Assembly (NCBI GenBank): GCA_001513895.1
Contig: LLKO01000002.1
Location: 1,959,716 to 2,023,715 of the forward strand
Direction of reading: 5' to 3'
Source of the DNA: Graphilbum fragrans
Lineage: Eukaryota > Ascomycota > Sordariomycetes > Ophiostomatales > Ophiostomataceae
Length of the DNA: 64,000 nucleotides
This document shows, one piece after another, positions 53,792 through 64,000 of this stretch (position 1 is its first letter; each line of letters opens with the position of its first letter). The notes beneath the pieces are model-generated. The model saw only the letters and a list, made by a program, of their open reading frames with translations, was not told where the DNA came from and did no database searches. Both the position numbers and the translations under genes were made by a program.

Positions 53792-55942
53792 TCACCAGAA
53801 CTGCGTGTAGCTCAAATCCGCCGCATCTACTGCGCGACTCACCTCTTCGTATTGCGACACAAACAATCCATCGTCCATCCACGCGCCCTTCTTCCCCGTC
53901 TCTTCATGCCACGCTCCCCCAAACGCCTCCTCAACAGCGGGCGGAACAATCCGTGGTCCACCAGACACGGACCGCCCCGATGGCGAGAAACTGATGCTTT
54001 GACTGTCCATCCCCAGGGCAGCACTGCGTGCATAATTGCGCTGCTTTTGAGCCTCCTGCTCCTCTGAGTATTCACAAAGGTGCTGGTAGATCAGCTTGTT
54101 GAGCCAGCACTGCCCAACACTCGACCAGTGTGCCCCAGCAATGCTCTTGCCGCTCGGCTGGAACCCAAAGTCGTTTGTCAGGACGCGGTCAAACCACTGC
54201 TCTGCCAGGCCCATCTCGCTTCCGTATAAGATTTCGACGAATACCCAGCGATATCGGTGAGGACCGTTGCACCGTGGCCCGTACACACCCTCAGCATCTG
54301 CATCCGTCATCCCAGCTTTGTACTCCTTTTGGGCGATGTAATTTAGCGAGGCCATTTGCATCAGTGCGTTCATGACGGCGCTACCCACGCCTCTCTGGCG
54401 GTGTCGCGGGTGCACAAACACGTTGGCCTTGACCGAAAATCTCCCTGTGCCTCTCAGACTACCTGCCAACCCAGGCTGATAGATGGAGAAAAAGCCAAAC
54501 CCAATTACCAAGCTCGCCAGGCCGCTGATCTCGGTGCCTCCCTCCACAGCCACAACAAACGGGAGCTGGCTCTCCTTGCACATCTCGAGAATCCCTGCCA
54601 TCTCGTCAACAGATAGTGGCTCGATATCCGTAGCCTGCGTTCCTTTGGCTACCTCCAGGTTGTACACTTCTTGGGCACCGCTCATATCCGTAATCTGTGC
54701 CGGTCGGAGAGAAAATCCTGTCAATGTAGGAACTGGTCCTTCTACCACGGGCGATACGGTTTCCACCTTGAAAATTTCGGCTTCAGGCACTGTTTCTTCG
54801 ATAGGGCTCTGCTCAACAGGCACAACCTCTTCCACCTTTGGAGTTGTGGGGAGGGCCACTTCCTCATCGACCTCGTAGATGCTGTTATGTAGCTTGAACT
54901 CTTCCTCCTCTTCATCTTCCTCTTCTTTCTCCACTTTCTCCTCCACCTCTTCCACATCTTGCTCGTCACGCTGCTCTTCGTATCCGAGCTCGAGAATGTA
55001 TGCCTTGCAGGCAGAAGCCGCTGTTTGGGTCCAGCGCCGAATTCGCATCGCCTCATTCCCAATAGCATTTTCATTGCGGTTCGTCCGGGGGTACTCCACT
55101 GGTGCCATGATCGTGCCGTCAGCCGTGTTTATATCACAAGAGAACATTTCTCTCGCTTTCTCTGCAAACAGGTGTGGCATCTCCAGCCTGTGTGTGCTAT
55201 CCACCCACGAGGCGATCAGTGCCGCGTGAATCTCAACCGATCCGTACCGGTACTCTGCCTCACGCTTCCAGTCCGAGCTGTGGCACCCCCCGGAAGTCAT
55301 GCTGCTCTTGCAATCGGAGTCAATTCCCAACCTGCTAGGATGGATGTGATTGATAACCGAGAAGCTGTCATCAGGCTCGATGGTTCGGCCCATAAAGCCA
55401 TCTGACTCCATCGGCCACTCGTGTTCGGAAGCGGACAAGGGGGCATCGGTAAGAACCGACATTGGTAGATCAGCCCGCACTTTAGTGGCAGACATGGGGT
55501 GTTCGGGGGCAGCTCGCTCGTTTTCTGCGCTTGGCTCGCTCGGCCGCGGCAAATACCGCCCAGGAGTACGGATCATTCCAGGTGGAATCATCATCCCGCC
55601 CGGGCTAACTTCGTAGTATTTGAACCCATACTTTCGATATGTCTTGGCCGGCGTCTCACTCTCGCCATTGGTGCTTGCCGGAACAACAATATCCTCTTCC
55701 TCCTTCCGGGGCCGGGTTCGATTGGCTCTCGCATTCTCGTATGACTGCCGTCTATTATGAGTGGCGTAATTTCCCAGGTTCGGCGGCGGCGGAGCGGCTT
55801 GGTACTTGTGCTTCGCAAATGCATATCCCTGCAGTAAACGCCAGTCCATGTCAGTCTTTTCTCACGTGTGTCAAGTGTCTTGTTTTATGTGCTCACGTAC
55901 ACGCCTGTTTGGAGTTGGAGTGTTGGCGTCAAACATTTCCAT
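53792..55942 (-). CDS. GNAT-like acetyltransferase-domain protein, fungal
   Basis: Two exons, 55942-55901 and 55828-53792, join in frame to 692 aa. The first exon is inferred: MEMFDANTPTPNRR then GYAFAKHKYQAA, across a 72-nt intron with GTACGT donor and CTGAC branch. Residues 60-370 are low-complexity and include a long Glu/Asp/Val tract. The C-terminal part (about 385-640) begins FSLRPAQITDMSGAQEVYNL and contains ANVFVHPRHRQRGVGSAVMN, the R/Q-x-x-G-x-G/A acetyl-CoA-binding loop of the GNAT fold, then GPHRYRWVFVEILYG. Acetyl-CoA binding is expected; the substrate is unknown. The separate start MDWRLLQ at 55849, inside the proposed intron, is the alternative. No close characterised homologue is recalled. 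Confidence 0.75.
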
Positions 55943-56973
55943 GGCCAATGTTACCTGCAGAAAGTAGACAAAATCTGGAAGAGAAATGAACCCTCTCGGT
56001 AAACAGCTTACAATGAAGAGCGAGACAAAACTGACAGTGAAAGCCGGCTGCCAGTACAATCCAAAATAGAGCTGACGTTTTAATGAGCGGTCCCGGCCCA
56101 AACACGCGATCAAGGCAGAGATGCATTTTTTAAGAAGAGAAAACTCAGACCAGAGGCATGTGTAATATAGGAGAAGACTCGAAGAAATTTTTGGTGGTTT
56201 GAGAAGGCACGGTGTCGCAAATAAGGAAGGAACGACCAGGTTGGTATCGCGCTGTCGACTCTATGATTACAACGCATAGAATTTATCTGCGCCAGTATAT
56301 TGACCTTATATCGGTCTCTAAAACACTCGAGCTGCCTTTTCTAGAGCTATTCAATTATTTTCACGCAGTCTTTGGTTAATAGATGCTATGGTATACCTTC
56401 CCTCTTTGTAGTAAACCAAAAATCAAAGAATATATATTAGTTTGCCATTCTAAGCATTCCTAGTGTTAAGTAAAGACACATAACCTGCCAACATTTATAA
56501 AATTAACTTTGAGAAAATCAGTCTGCTTTTTCGTATTCATGTGAGCTTAGTATTTCAATATTAGTTATAGATTATAGAATATAACAAAATGGCGAGCGTA
56601 CTCTCCCTGCACTTTGTGAATGGCCGTTTTAGGTTTCAACTATGATTTCATCTACGGAGTACAAACAGGAGGGAATCACTCCGCAAACTTTTCTAGCATA
56701 ACTAAATCTATAGCAATATCACAGATACTACGAAATCTTGACATAAATTTGATATCAGATTAAAATCGAGATATCGCCAGTTATCCTCGGTGAACGGGAC
56801 ATGTAAGGCACACCACGTGATATGACATAAGCTATAGCAGCTGCAGGCCTATCAGGCAGTAGCCACTAAAACGGGCAGCTATTGGCGGTTGCCTGGGCCC
56901 TCTTTGATATTTCACTTCTGGACTCATTCCCACAAGACAACATGGTCCGGTTACCGCAGACCACTGACCCACG
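55943..56973. other. AT-rich divergent intergenic island
   Basis: Between divergent starts of the GNAT-like gene and ARL2. About 56240-56830 is markedly AT-rich with many TA dinucleotides, unlike the GC-rich surroundings. TACGGAGTA occurs at 56653. No coding sequence was recognised. It could be a decayed, RIP-mutated repeat or simply an AT-rich spacer. Confidence 0.5.
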
Positions 56974-57848
56974 ATGTTGTCTATTCTGCGAAAAGCCCGA
57001 CTCAAGGATAAGGAGCTCCGTATTCTGATGCTGTGCGTAACCATTGGCCATTTGCCATAATGACCCCTCATCAATTTCTAACAAAGCCCTGCTATAGGGG
57101 CTTGGACAATGCCGGAAAGACAACGATCGTGAAACAGGTTATGGGAGAGGATGTCAATACCGTCAGCCCTACGCTTGGATTTATCATCAAGACCATAGAC
57201 TATGAAGGGTAGGTGCATATTTCTCTTGTCCTGGCTTCGGTATCGCTGGCACTAACGACCTGACACCCAAACAGGTACAAGTTGAACATCTGTGAGTCTC
57301 CTTGATCCCATTGCCGGAAATCTTCAGTACAACATGGCTGAGACAGACAGGGGACGTGGGCGGCCAGAAGACGCTGCGATCGTACTGGCGGAACTATTTT
57401 GAAAAGACAGATGCGCTCATATGGGTGGTGGATGCCACAGACCGGCTTCGGATGGACGACTGCCGGACCGAACTTCACGGACTGCTCGAGGAGGAGGTAG
57501 GTGATGTCTCTTGTCATGCCCACCTACAAAAAAAAGTGGCACGGTCCGGCTAACTTCCCCAGCGGCTGTCGGGTGCCAGCCTGTTGGTATTTGCCAACAA
57601 GACAGATGTCCAGGGCTGCATGGATGGCGATGAAATTGTGGAGGTAAGAAGGCGTCTATGGAATGTTGCGAGGAACATTTTCTTGCCTTGAATGCGGAAC
57701 CCGCTAACCCCAACAGAAACTCAAGCTCCAGGATATTCGCACACACAAGTGGCACCTTCTGCGGTGCAGCGCCATGACGGGCAAGAACCTGAAAGAAGGC
57801 TTGGCCTGGGTGGTGGAAGACGCAAAGGCGCGGCTGTTTCTGTACTAA
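56974..57848 (+). CDS. arl2: ARF-like GTPase ARL2 (yeast CIN4)
   Basis: Six exons, 56974-57032, 57098-57208, 57275-57291, 57351-57496, 57563-57643 and 57717-57848, join in frame to 181 aa. ARL2 controls tubulin folding through cofactor D and releases cargo from delta-PDE-type carriers. The P-loop GLDNAGKT (21-28) is split across the first junction. Switch I/PTLGF, switch II WDVGGQ (split by intron 3), NKTD and SAMTG are all present. The protein starts MLSILRKARLKDKELRIL and, unlike most ARL2 (MGLL), lacks Gly2, so it cannot be N-myristoylated. The third exon is only 17 nt but is required for YKLNI and for frame. Length is the family norm. Confidence 0.95.
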
Positions 57849-58871
57849 TGCTCTCCCCCTTTGGACCATTTTTTTCTGGGCTTCTCTTGCCACAAAATAG
57901 GCCAACCCCGTCTGCGAACGGGTGTCCCTGACGGGTGATCATCTGTCACACGATCCAGGTTCATTAGAACTACCGCTATATGCGGTGTTAGGCGCAATAT
58001 AATTGGGTGGCGCAAGGATTTGAGCATTGACGTCGCCCGAGTGTAGCTGGGTGTAAGACATCTCATACAAAATCAACGCAGTAGCAGCACTGATTTGCGC
58101 CTAGGCGTTATATTAGCACCGTGCTGCATGTTGTCTATTTAATGCAACACGAAGTCGGATTTTACAAAGGAATGCTGGCGGCCTGAACCCTCAATCGCAA
58201 AAAACCATCGCTCGGATAGCCGAAGACAGGCCGGCCAAACCATGCCTCGTTAAGCCTTCCGAGGATGTGTGACGTGAGGGGCATTATGACCGCCTTTGAC
58301 ATGAATTTCGTAGGGTTCAATCCCGATCTATCTGTCCTGGCGCTAAAATCGAGACTGAAAATAGAGGCACCAGGGCATGCGCAATGCGCTAACGGGACCA
58401 CTAGGGCCCCTGCGTCTGCGTGTCCCGGGCGAATGACAGGTCGCTGTTAGGCCTGAGTTGCCTCTGGGGACACGCTAAAACCGCGTGTTTAGGGGGGCTG
58501 CACCGAGTAAACACAGCACCCAAACACGCTAATGTTGTCCCCGTTACACTTTCTCTCTCTTTACTTTGGGGCTCTGTTGCCCCAAGCCTAATATATTTCG
58601 CTTCTGTGTTCGGTGCCCCCTCCTCGTTTTTCTTTCCCATGCTGCCGCTTCTGTGCATGTCAGATCCCGACGCAAGCTCAAACGATCTTCCTCGCCGCCC
58701 ACAATTGAGCCGCTGCTGCGTATCAGACTTCTGTCCCAGCGTGTCATGTCTGCGGAGCCATTTTGAGCCGGACGAACAGCAGCAGCACCAGCAACAGCGG
58801 TCCGCGAGAGCCCGCCAACCGACCTTCGATAGCACCACCCCCCGGCGGAAGATCTGAACGAAGCATAAACC
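57849..58871. promoter_or_regulatory. Upstream region of the gelsolin-like gene
   Basis: Between ARL2 and the next plus-strand gene. From about 58540 the plus strand is pyrimidine-rich and probably forms the 5' leader. The frame at 58420-58857 stops just before the ATG and has no domain. A GGGTTCAATCCC string at about 58312 resembles a tRNA B box but no tRNA fold or A box was found. Confidence 0.45.
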
Positions 58872-61800
58872 ATGTCGGATGAGGTGACCAACTTCCTGCG
58901 CTCTGTTGAGCAGCTGAAAGGCCGTCGCCTGGAAGAGGACGAGGCACGATCGCGTGAGCTCGAGGAAAAGATTCTGCAGGAAAAGCGGGAGCGTCAGGCA
59001 CGACGAGCAGGTAAGACGATGACTTGAGCCCCAAACACATATACACACATGCTGGCGGCCATTGTATGGCGGGATCTGCTACACACACCTGTGTTGATTT
59101 TATTTTGGCCCTTGTCTATCGCTGAGGCGTCCCGCGGCGCAAATATTTGGCAAAGTGTGGCGTTCCTAGAGCTGGTGATGCTTGGCGCTCGCGGATGACT
59201 GGGCCTACCTTCCCTATCTTTGGTTTTGCTGTGCTGTGGTGTGCTGTTCGCTCTTTCCCCCTTCTCGCTTGCTGTCTTGGCTGACACATCTGCAGAACGT
59301 GCGAGGTCTATTTCGCCTCAAAAGTCTTCGCCGGCCAATACTCCGCCTCCGTCGTCGCATCACCGCTACAACAGCTCTCAAGCGTCCGACGCTCTGCAGG
59401 CACCGTCGTCGCCGCCGGGTCGCGGCAGCCCAAGGAGTCCCACGGCCCGCACACACCAGCATAGCCGTACCAACAGCAACGGCAACAACAATAACGGAAA
59501 TTCTACTTCACCTTCTTCGTCGTCATTTCCAGCTTCGTCGTCGCCAACCAAAGAGAACATATCTCCCTTTGACTCCGACACCAAGTCACCCGTTACTTCC
59601 CTTTCCACCCGGACGCCCACACTTTCGTGGCAAAGACGTCCGCCCTCGTCCAACGGGCCCCCAAAGAGCCGGCCCCTCTCTATGGTCGCAGCCGAGAACG
59701 CAGCCGCGCGATCCTTAGTTTCTAATGCACCGGCCTCCCCTGCCACAGCCCCAGATTCGAACAACGAGGCTCCCGTCTCGCGTGACCAGATTGCGCAGGC
59801 ACTGTCTGCCAAGGATCCCTCGTGGTTTCGCCAGACTCCCGATCGCGGCCGGAACTCTGCGGCCTACCGCCGCTCTCAAGTTGAAGACGACGACCGCCAA
59901 GACTTGACTTCGGCTCGGGCCCATCTTCCCGGCCTGGCAGCAGCAAGCACGGCGCCCAAAGAGCCCGAAGTCCGTACTCCCATCGCATCCGCGTCAGCGT
60001 CGCCTGTACCGAGTTCTAGCAGCGCAAAACTCGGACCGGCACCTCCATTGACACCTAGCCAGCGAATGACCCAGCAAATTGACTCGGTTATATCGCCGCC
60101 GGTCTCGGGGCGCACGTCTCCGACACGGCCGCTTTCGCCTACAAAGGGGGTTGGCGGTTTTGTTCAGAGCGCCATGATGAAACGAAGCGACAGCGTGAAG
60201 CGGTGGAGTGTCACTTCCCCGCCGGGACTTCAGCGAGCTGACTCTATTGCGGCGCTTCGAGCCGGAACACCGCAGCCAAGCTCGGCATCACGCCCTACTT
60301 CGAGCCATGGACGGGATTCCGTGGTCAACAACAGCAGCGTCGAGAATACGAGCCAACCCCCTCTGAAATTGGCCACGCAGCAGCTGCCGGACGAAGACGA
60401 GCCGAAACATGCCGAAGACGAGGACAAGAAGACAACGCCACCCGTGAGCCCATCCAAAACCATGGACCCACGGAGATGGAGTCCCACGAAGTCGTCGAGC
60501 TGGCTCGAAGCTGCTCTCAACAAGCCCGAATCGCCGAAGCCCAAGGCCGCACCACCGCCCAACAATCAACCTGCATGGATGGTGGAGCTGAACAAAGCAA
60601 AGGCACAGAAAGCCACCAACCCTGGAGCGGCGGACTTGAGCCACTCTTCGTCTGTGGCCCGAAAGCACGAAGTTAAGACTGGTGGGCTTATGCGGTCAAC
60701 GCCAATGGGCACGACTTCTGTGCCTCCTACTGCCAGTGTCGGCCGGAGCAGCCAGAGCTCTACAGGACCGTCTACAGGACCGAGTGGAGGCGGATTCCAT
60801 ACCCCGTCCAACTCTATCACCAGCGCCAGTGGCAAGGCAGTAACGGGATCGCCGGGCAAAGCGACCACCCCACCAAAGAATGACTTCCGAGGAAGTCTCA
60901 AGGCACGGCAGCCACTGCCGGCGGGTGCCAAGGAGAAGCAAGACGGAGGCAATGAACTCCAAAGCGTCTTTGGCACCCTTCGCCGTACCAAGACACAGAC
61001 TTTTGTGCCACCTGACACGTTGAAAGAAAACATTCTTCGTGGAAAGGATGCTCTGGCGGTCACGGGCGGTCCAAAGCCACGAGAGAAGAAAGACGAGCTG
61101 AAAGACGCCATCCTCCAGAAGAAGGCTGAGTTTCAACAGGCAAAATCCACCGGCCGGGGGATCTCTCCCAATGCACATGGCCACGGTGAAAAACCAGTTG
61201 TCCCAGAAGGGGTGGCTAAGAGACTGGAGATGAGCCGAACTGGAGGTTCTCGGTCTGTGTCTCCATCTCAACGCACCTCCATTTTGTCGACAGCTACAGC
61301 AGAGGGCCCGTCCCGTCCATTTGAGCCCATCGAATCTAACCGGACGAGCGTCTCGGCCGCTAGCCTTAGAAGAGATTCGACGGATAGGCCGGCACCGACT
61401 CCCGAGAAGGGGCTAGCATCCTCTGTGGTGTCCCCTGTGGCCGTGACACGGAGTGCAGCTACAGGAAGCCCACGAATCGGAGGAGGAAGCGCACTTGCGG
61501 GCCGTTTTAACCCGGCATTGGCTGGTATCCTGGCACGTGGTCCGCCCGGAGTCTCTCCAGGAGGCTCTAGTTCAACGCCGTCGTCAGGCTCTCAATCGAC
61601 ACCATCGGCTGGAGCCGAAGCAGCACCAGGTCCAGGTCCGCAACTTACACACATGACTAAGAATCGTGCTCGTGGCCCAAGGAGAAAGGCTCCCTCGAGT
61701 GTGCAGACTGTGAAGGCTGCGGAACAGCCGCAGGATGCACCGAAAGAGGAGCTGAAGGAAGCTTACAAGGAGATTGCAAGGGAATCACCGAAAGATTTGC

Positions 61801-63899
61801 CAAGAGAGCTGCCGGCAAAGCCGACCATTGAGCTCAAAAGGACACCCCCGGTGGCAGGCCCAAAGAAGCCAGATCTGGGACCTCAGGTCATTTCTCTGGT
61901 TGACTCTTCCAAGAAGGCCGAGAGGGAACTAGCTCAACCAGCCAGTGTGATCTCACTTGTGGATTCTTCTAAAAAGAAGGCGACGGAAACCAAGCCAGTG
62001 GTGGCAACTGGTTCTGTTATCTCCCTGGTCGACTCCTCCAAGAATCTTGGTTCTGGACAGCGTTCGCCGGCAAAGCTCCACGACCAGGTGGCTGCCATTG
62101 CCGCTAGATCCAAGCAGAGTAGCTCTGTTGATACCAAGCCGGAGGAGCCAGCAAGCCCACAGCCCTCCTCCACCCAGAATCTGAATGTGAAGAGGATGTC
62201 CAAGTTTTTGGAAGAGACAGCGAAGCAAAGTCCCGCTCCTTCATCTACTGCCATTCCTCGGCCTTTATCGCCATCTAAGACTGGAGGGGCACCACAGACA
62301 ACAGTGCCTCGGCCCCTCTCGCCGCAGAAAACTGGAGGGAGCAGCCGCCCGCTTCCCGTTGCGCCTACGTCGCCAACAAAGAGCTGGCAACAAGGAGCTG
62401 GCGTGTCTATGGCACTAGCAGCAGTTGCATCCGCGCAAGTCTCCCCAGCTACACCGGCCTCTCTGGGGCGGTCAAGAGGCTTTGCCGATGCTCCAGTCTT
62501 GTCGCCAAAGCAGCTGCAGCCTAAATCACCTGTGGCCGCCCGACTTGTTGAGCCACCAAGCTCAGCGCCAAGCTCACCTGCGCTTTCGTCTCCGATGCGT
62601 TCACCGACCAAGCAGGCACAAGAAATTTCGACCGTTTTGAAAGACTTTTTTGGTCCGAACCGTCCCGGCCGCGACTATCGTGCCGATGCGGCAGAGATCC
62701 TGGCCAACCGACCCATGCTGGACTCCAGGGTCAACACGGTCAGAGCGCAGCTGTTCCGTATTTCCGGTGATGGAAAAAAGCAGCCTGTGCCTGCGCATCA
62801 CGAGCGGGTCCTTTTCGAGCGCGAAATGTATCTCTGCCCGCATACCTTCACCTTTAATGGGGGGAAGACAGCCACAGAGGTGTACTTTTGGTCTGGCGAT
62901 GAGGTCCCAGAAGCCATGGTGCAAGACATCCAAGTATTCCTCGCCCGCGAGGCCAGAGCTCTCGGTGGCATGTTGGTGAAACTTCGGCAAGGCAAAGAGA
63001 CGGCGGAGTTTCTACAGGCATTGGGTGGTGTGGTTACGATCCGGCGAGGCTCAAGCAACAAGTACGACTCCCTGGCTCCAAGCATGTACTGTGGTCGCCG
63101 GTTCCTCGGGCAGATCGTGTTTGACGAGGTGGACTTCGCTCCCACTAGCATGTGCTCCGGTTTCCCGTATCTGATTACGCAACAAGGGAAGTGCTACTTG
63201 TGGAAGGGCAAGGGCAGCAATGTTGATGAGCTCAGCTGTGCTCGGCTGATTGGTATGGACCTGGCGCTGATGGGCGAGCTTATCGAGGTGGAGGAGGGCA
63301 AGGAGTCGGCCAACTTCTGGGCGCTGTTTGGTAATGTCCGCGGCGGCAAGCCGGGCTCTGCCGACCACTGGCGCCTGAAGCCGAAGTACGAAAGATACAC
63401 GGGGCGTCTGTTCTACTCGAACCAAGCCCATCGTCAACAGGTGAGACCCCGTCATATTGTTTGTTTTTTTTGTCGAAGAAGGGGAGAAACTAACGCGTGA
63501 TGCTAGATCATCGAGGTGCATCCTTTTGATCAACAAGATCTGTCGCCTAGCGGGATCTACGTGCTTGACGCATTCTTCGAGATGTACATTATCGTGGGCC
63601 ACCGGTCACAGGCACAATATGCGGCGTTCCACAATGCCCTGGACTTCGCGCAGGAGTACGCCATTCTGGCGGCGGGCATGGAGGACCGGCCGTTTGTGCC
63701 GATCTCGACGGTGGTGCTTGAAGGCATCCCTCGGGACCTGAAGAGCGTCTTCCGCAAGTGGCGCGATACGGCCAGCCCGACACGGACAGCTATGCCTAGC
63801 ACACCTAGCAGTGGACCAGCGAGTCCGCAGCCTATTAAGCGTGGCCGCAGCTTACGGATTATCCCGCTGACGGTGGCCCTGCAGGCATTGGCGGAATAG
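58872..63899 (+). CDS. DUF4045/gelsolin-repeat protein, probable actin regulator
   Basis: Three exons, 58872-59010, 59296-63440 and 63507-63899, join in frame to 1558 aa. The N-terminus (MSDEVTNFLRSVEQLKGRRL then a charged helix) is typical of fungal DUF4045 proteins. About 1,050 residues of Ser/Pro-rich disorder follow, with many S/T-P sites and repeated RPLSPSK/QKTGG and ISLVDSSK motifs. The C-terminus from about residue 1150 has tandem gelsolin/villin-type domains: VNTVRAQLFRISGDGK, TEVYFWSGDEVPEAMVQDIQ, CYLWKGKGSNVDE, and IIEVHPFDQQDLSPSGIYVL with MYIIVGHRS. Gelsolin domains bind, sever or cap actin; calcium dependence is not evident. Intron 1 (285 nt) is unusually long here. The last 40 residues are Ser/Pro-rich after FRKW. 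Confidence 0.88.
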
Positions 63900-64000
63900 A
63901 GCTCTGTTTTTTTTCGGCCAAAGACAGGAGGAAAAGCTAAGGGAGCTGGCGTTTGCATTTGTTCAAGAGACGGAGGTTTGGAGTCAGCATAAGACGGCGC
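63900..64000. other. 3' end of window
   Basis: The probable 3' UTR of the gelsolin-like gene. Too short for further annotation. Confidence 0.5.

Noticed and set aside
58305..58330. GGGTTCAATCCCG resembling a tRNA B box
   Set aside because: No A box, acceptor stem or T-run terminator was found at the needed distances.
59220..59295. In-frame extension upstream of gelsolin-gene exon 2 that would encode a signal-peptide-like segment (VLLCCGVLFALSPFSLAVLA)
   Set aside because: There is no ATG in that extension (the first codon is TTG) and the region is better explained as the pyrimidine-rich end of intron 1.
1..64000. Possible secondary-metabolite or transposon cluster
   Set aside because: No polyketide synthase, NRPS, terpene cyclase, P450, transposase, reverse transcriptase or integrase motifs were seen in any frame provided or read.

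Overview
The window is nuclear DNA of a filamentous ascomycete. The evidence is the short introns (mostly 53-112 nt, GT-AG, with CTAAC/CTGAC branch sites just before the acceptor), very GC-rich third codon positions, long low-complexity tails on otherwise conserved proteins, and fungal-specific genes (PEX8, AFI1/MesA-type SPA protein, ZRT3-type ZIP, DUF4045-gelsolin protein, Thr-rich GPI wall protein). A Sordariomycete is most likely, perhaps of the Ophiostomatales/Sporothrix type, but the genus cannot be fixed from sequence reading alone. No rRNA, convincing tRNA, transposon ORF, CRISPR array or secondary-metabolite cluster was seen.

Layout. 1-4.1 kb: no supported gene. 4.1-5.3 kb: six-exon GPI-anchored wall protein. 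6.3-7.3 kb: lysophosphatidate acyltransferase (minus). 8.8-11.3 kb: LCHN/DENND11-like DENN protein. 11.6-12.5 kb: unrecognised Ser/Gly/Asn/Asp repeat protein (minus). 15.3-17.7 kb: peroxin PEX8 (minus), divergent from a TMEM170-like membrane protein (18.0-18.6 kb). 18.7-19.4 kb: sugar O-acetyltransferase (minus), divergent from isoprenylcysteine methyltransferase (20.1-21.0 kb). 21.2-23.0 kb: DGAT1-type MBOAT acyltransferase (minus), divergent from PFS2 (24.6-26.9 kb). 27.4-28.5 kb: NUC1/EndoG (minus), divergent from ZRT3-like zinc transporter (30.1-32.4 kb). 33.0-35.0 kb: TFIIIA-like zinc-finger protein (minus), divergent from RPB6 (35.4-36.0 kb). 36.8-43.3 kb: three minus-strand genes, SEC63, a small membrane-hairpin ORF, and a TPR/J-domain co-chaperone. 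46.2-47.2 kb: EF-hand protein like a myosin regulatory light chain (minus), divergent from the AFI1/MesA-like SPA protein (48.6-51.6 kb). 52.2-53.2 kb: S-formylglutathione hydrolase (minus). 53.8-55.9 kb: GNAT-like protein (minus), divergent from ARL2 (57.0-57.8 kb). 58.9-63.9 kb: DUF4045/gelsolin-repeat protein.

Function. Almost all genes are conserved housekeeping genes: lipid synthesis (LPAAT, DGAT1), transcription and RNA processing (RPB6, TFIIIA, PFS2), ER translocation and folding (SEC63, TPR-J protein), peroxisome biogenesis (PEX8), formaldehyde detoxification (SFGH), zinc homeostasis (ZRT3), and polarity, membrane traffic or cytoskeleton (two DENN-related proteins, ARL2, light chain, gelsolin-like protein, ICMT). 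They do not form a metabolic cluster. Exon models were joined by hand and checked for frame continuity. The observations most worth following are a strongly over-represented intergenic octamer TACTCGTA (18 exact copies found, none in a called exon), an open frame running in phase past the stop of the TPR/J-protein into a membrane hairpin beside SEC63, a GC-AG intron in ZRT3, a 17-nt microexon in ARL2, and intergenic repeats differing mainly by transitions.
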